Shown here in pieces: positions 5,672 through 6,679 of a stretch of 6,679 nucleotides of DNA. A program made the position numbers and the translations under genes. Under the pieces are notes generated by a model. That model did not search any database. It was not told where the DNA came from and was given only the letters and a program-made list of their open reading frames with translations. Numbering within the stretch: position 1 is the first letter of the stretch; each line of letters starts with the position of its first letter. Source of the DNA: Bacteroidales bacterium UBA1208 (GTDB lineage Bacteria > Bacteroidota > Bacteroidia > Bacteroidales > P3); assembly GCA_002309955.1 (NCBI GenBank), contig DBXQ01000118.1, positions 32,321 to 38,999 on the forward strand, read 5' to 3'.

Positions 5672-6532
5672 ATGATTCTTATGATACGGAATGTTTTTTG
5701 TATGTTTTTGATGCTGATGGGTGCAGGGTCACTGCTGGCATGCCGACCTGCGGCGCGGGAGTACACGGTGCATGGACCCGAAGGCGGGATTGCATTCAAG
5801 GTCACCCTTCCCAAGGGGTTTGACACCGCCACGGGGCACTGCCCGATGGTGATTCTGATGCACGGCATATTCTCGAGCAAGGACTATATCCCCATGCCCC
5901 AACTGGCCAAGGGACTTGCCAAGGCGGGCATTGCCTCGGTTCGCTTCGACTTCGACGGTCACGGCAAAAGCGAAGGACGTATGCAGGACATGACCATCGA
6001 GAAGGAGTTGGCCGACGCACAAGCCATCTGGAACTATGTACGCTCGCTGCCCTATGTGGACGGCATTGGGTTGTTGGGGCACTCTCAGGGTGGCGTGATT
6101 GCCTCGATGACGGCCGGACGGCTGGCTGCGGCTGGCGGTGCTGTGCCAGACGGCATGGTGCTCATCGCTCCCGGAACCGTAATCAAAGGGGCCTGCCAGG
6201 GAGGCAAGTTCTTTAACGCCCGCTTCGACCCTAAGAATCCTCCCGAATATATCCGCTGCTGGGGCACGATGAAACTTGGGCGCGAGTACCTCCTCACCAC
6301 CCAGCAACTCGACATCTACGGCACCGCAGCAGCCTATGCGGGACCGGTGTTGCTTTTGCATGGAGACCACGATGGCATTGTCCCCATGTGGTGCAGCGAG
6401 AAGTATCTGCAGACCTACGGCAACAAGGCCAGCCTACAGGTGGTCAAAGGCGAGAACCACACCATCACCCGCCGCCGCAAAGTTGTCATTGCCCACATAG
6501 TGGGGTTTTTCAAAAAGGTCTTCAACCTATAG
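5672..6532 (+). CDS. Alpha/beta hydrolase, exported lipoprotein (serine esterase/peptidase-like)
   Basis: From ATG 5672 the product is 286 aa with a lipoprotein signal peptide: lipobox LLAC, Cys24. The alpha/beta hydrolase fold is complete. LMHGIF (62-67) forms the oxyanion hole region, and RFDFDGHGKSEG (91-102) is the conserved loop. GHSQG places the nucleophile at Ser138, HGDHDGIVP gives Asp234, and GENH gives His263. The pattern resembles Hydrolase_4/S33-type and cinnamoyl-esterase-like enzymes, so an ester or amide substrate in the periplasm or at the cell surface is likely, but which one cannot be told. The frame stays open back to a TTG at 5576. That start is rejected because it lies upstream of the -7 box at 5602-5609 and would bury the signal peptide 32 residues in. 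ATG 5681 (MIRNVFC...) is an equally good alternative. The gene appears to be its own transcription unit. Confidence 0.9.
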   Translation: MILMIRNVFCMFLMLMGAGSLLACRPAAREYTVHGPEGGIAFKVTLPKGFDTATGHCPMVILMHGIFSSKDYIPMPQLAKGLAKAGIASVRFDFDGHGKSEGRMQDMTIEKELADAQAIWNYVRSLPYVDGIGLLGHSQGGVIASMTAGRLAAAGGAVPDGMVLIAPGTVIKGACQGGKFFNARFDPKNPPEYIRCWGTMKLGREYLLTTQQLDIYGTAAAYAGPVLLLHGDHDGIVPMWCSEKYLQTYGNKASLQVVKGENHTITRRRKVVIAHIVGFFKKVFNL

Positions 6533-6555
6533 CCACACACGAAGTATTTTAAACA

Positions 6556-6587
6556 GAAATCCGAGACCGTTGTGGGTCTCGGATTTC
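6556..6587. terminator. Strong hairpin terminator between convergent genes
   Basis: A perfect 13-bp stem, GAAATCCGAGACC (6556-6568) and GGTCTCGGATTTC (6575-6587), with the 6-base loop GTTGTG. It begins 24 bases after the hydrolase stop and ends 24 bases from the rubrerythrin stop, so it can serve both genes. Neither side has a long T run. The minus-strand side (TGTTTAAAATAC) is more T/A-rich than the plus-strand side. Confidence 0.85.
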
Positions 6588-6610
6588 AAGTGTATAGGGG
6601 TTTATGCAGA

Positions 6611-6679
6611 TTAATAGTTCTGCTGGTTGATCTCGAAGTAGGCTTGCGGGTGGTTGCAGACGGGGCAGACCTCGGGGGC
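6611..6679 (-). CDS. Rubrerythrin, C-terminal end only (partial)
   Basis: The minus strand, read from the window edge, encodes 22 residues ending at a TAA (complement of 6611-6613): APEVCPVCNHPQAYFEINQQ then NY. This matches the second half of the C-terminal rubredoxin-like domain of rubrerythrin, where APEVCPVC carries the second Cys pair of the iron site and PQAYFE follows it. Rubrerythrins are non-heme di-iron peroxidases that remove hydrogen peroxide in anaerobes. The di-iron domain and the first Cys pair lie beyond the window. A stand-alone rubredoxin-like protein is possible but less likely given this exact tail. Confidence 0.85.
   Translation of the reverse strand, partial: APEVCPVCNHPQAYFEINQQNY

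Overview
The window looks like chromosomal DNA of a Bacteroidales bacterium, most likely of the Prevotella/Bacteroides type. Three things point there: promoter boxes of the Bacteroidetes TAnnTTTG form at two gene starts, few clear Shine-Dalgarno sequences, and several short lipoproteins with a compact signal peptide ending in a lipobox Cys. The genus cannot be fixed from sequence alone. There are six complete genes and one partial gene. There is no rRNA, tRNA, CRISPR array or transposase.

Region by region: 1-260 is non-coding or decayed, with 11-bp periodic repeats and a short stop-interrupted reading frame. A plus-strand gene (261-842) encodes a membrane-tail protein with a predicted Ig-like domain. 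It converges, with a 13-bp gap, on a minus-strand ComEC/Rec2-type DNA-uptake channel gene (856-2829) that seems to end early at its C-terminus. The 365-bp divergent gap 2830-3194 holds a long palindrome, a promoter and AT-rich simple repeats. It is followed by a lipoprotein LD-carboxypeptidase-like gene (3195-4295). A second palindrome of the same family follows that gene.

A two-gene unit (4492-5542) encodes a small lipoprotein and a likely outer-membrane beta-barrel protein, separated by one nucleotide. Then come overlapping hairpins and a promoter, and a lipoprotein alpha/beta hydrolase (about 5672-6532). A strong hairpin terminator separates this from the C-terminus of a rubrerythrin gene on the minus strand (6611-6679).

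The theme from 3195 to 6532 is the cell envelope: four exported proteins in a row, three of them with lipoboxes. No phage, defence or biosynthetic system is visible. The most unusual non-coding feature is the heptad-based palindrome family, with a conserved GGCAA-N5-TTGTC apex, on both sides of the LD-carboxypeptidase gene. The protein pair most worth follow-up is the lipoprotein/beta-barrel unit.
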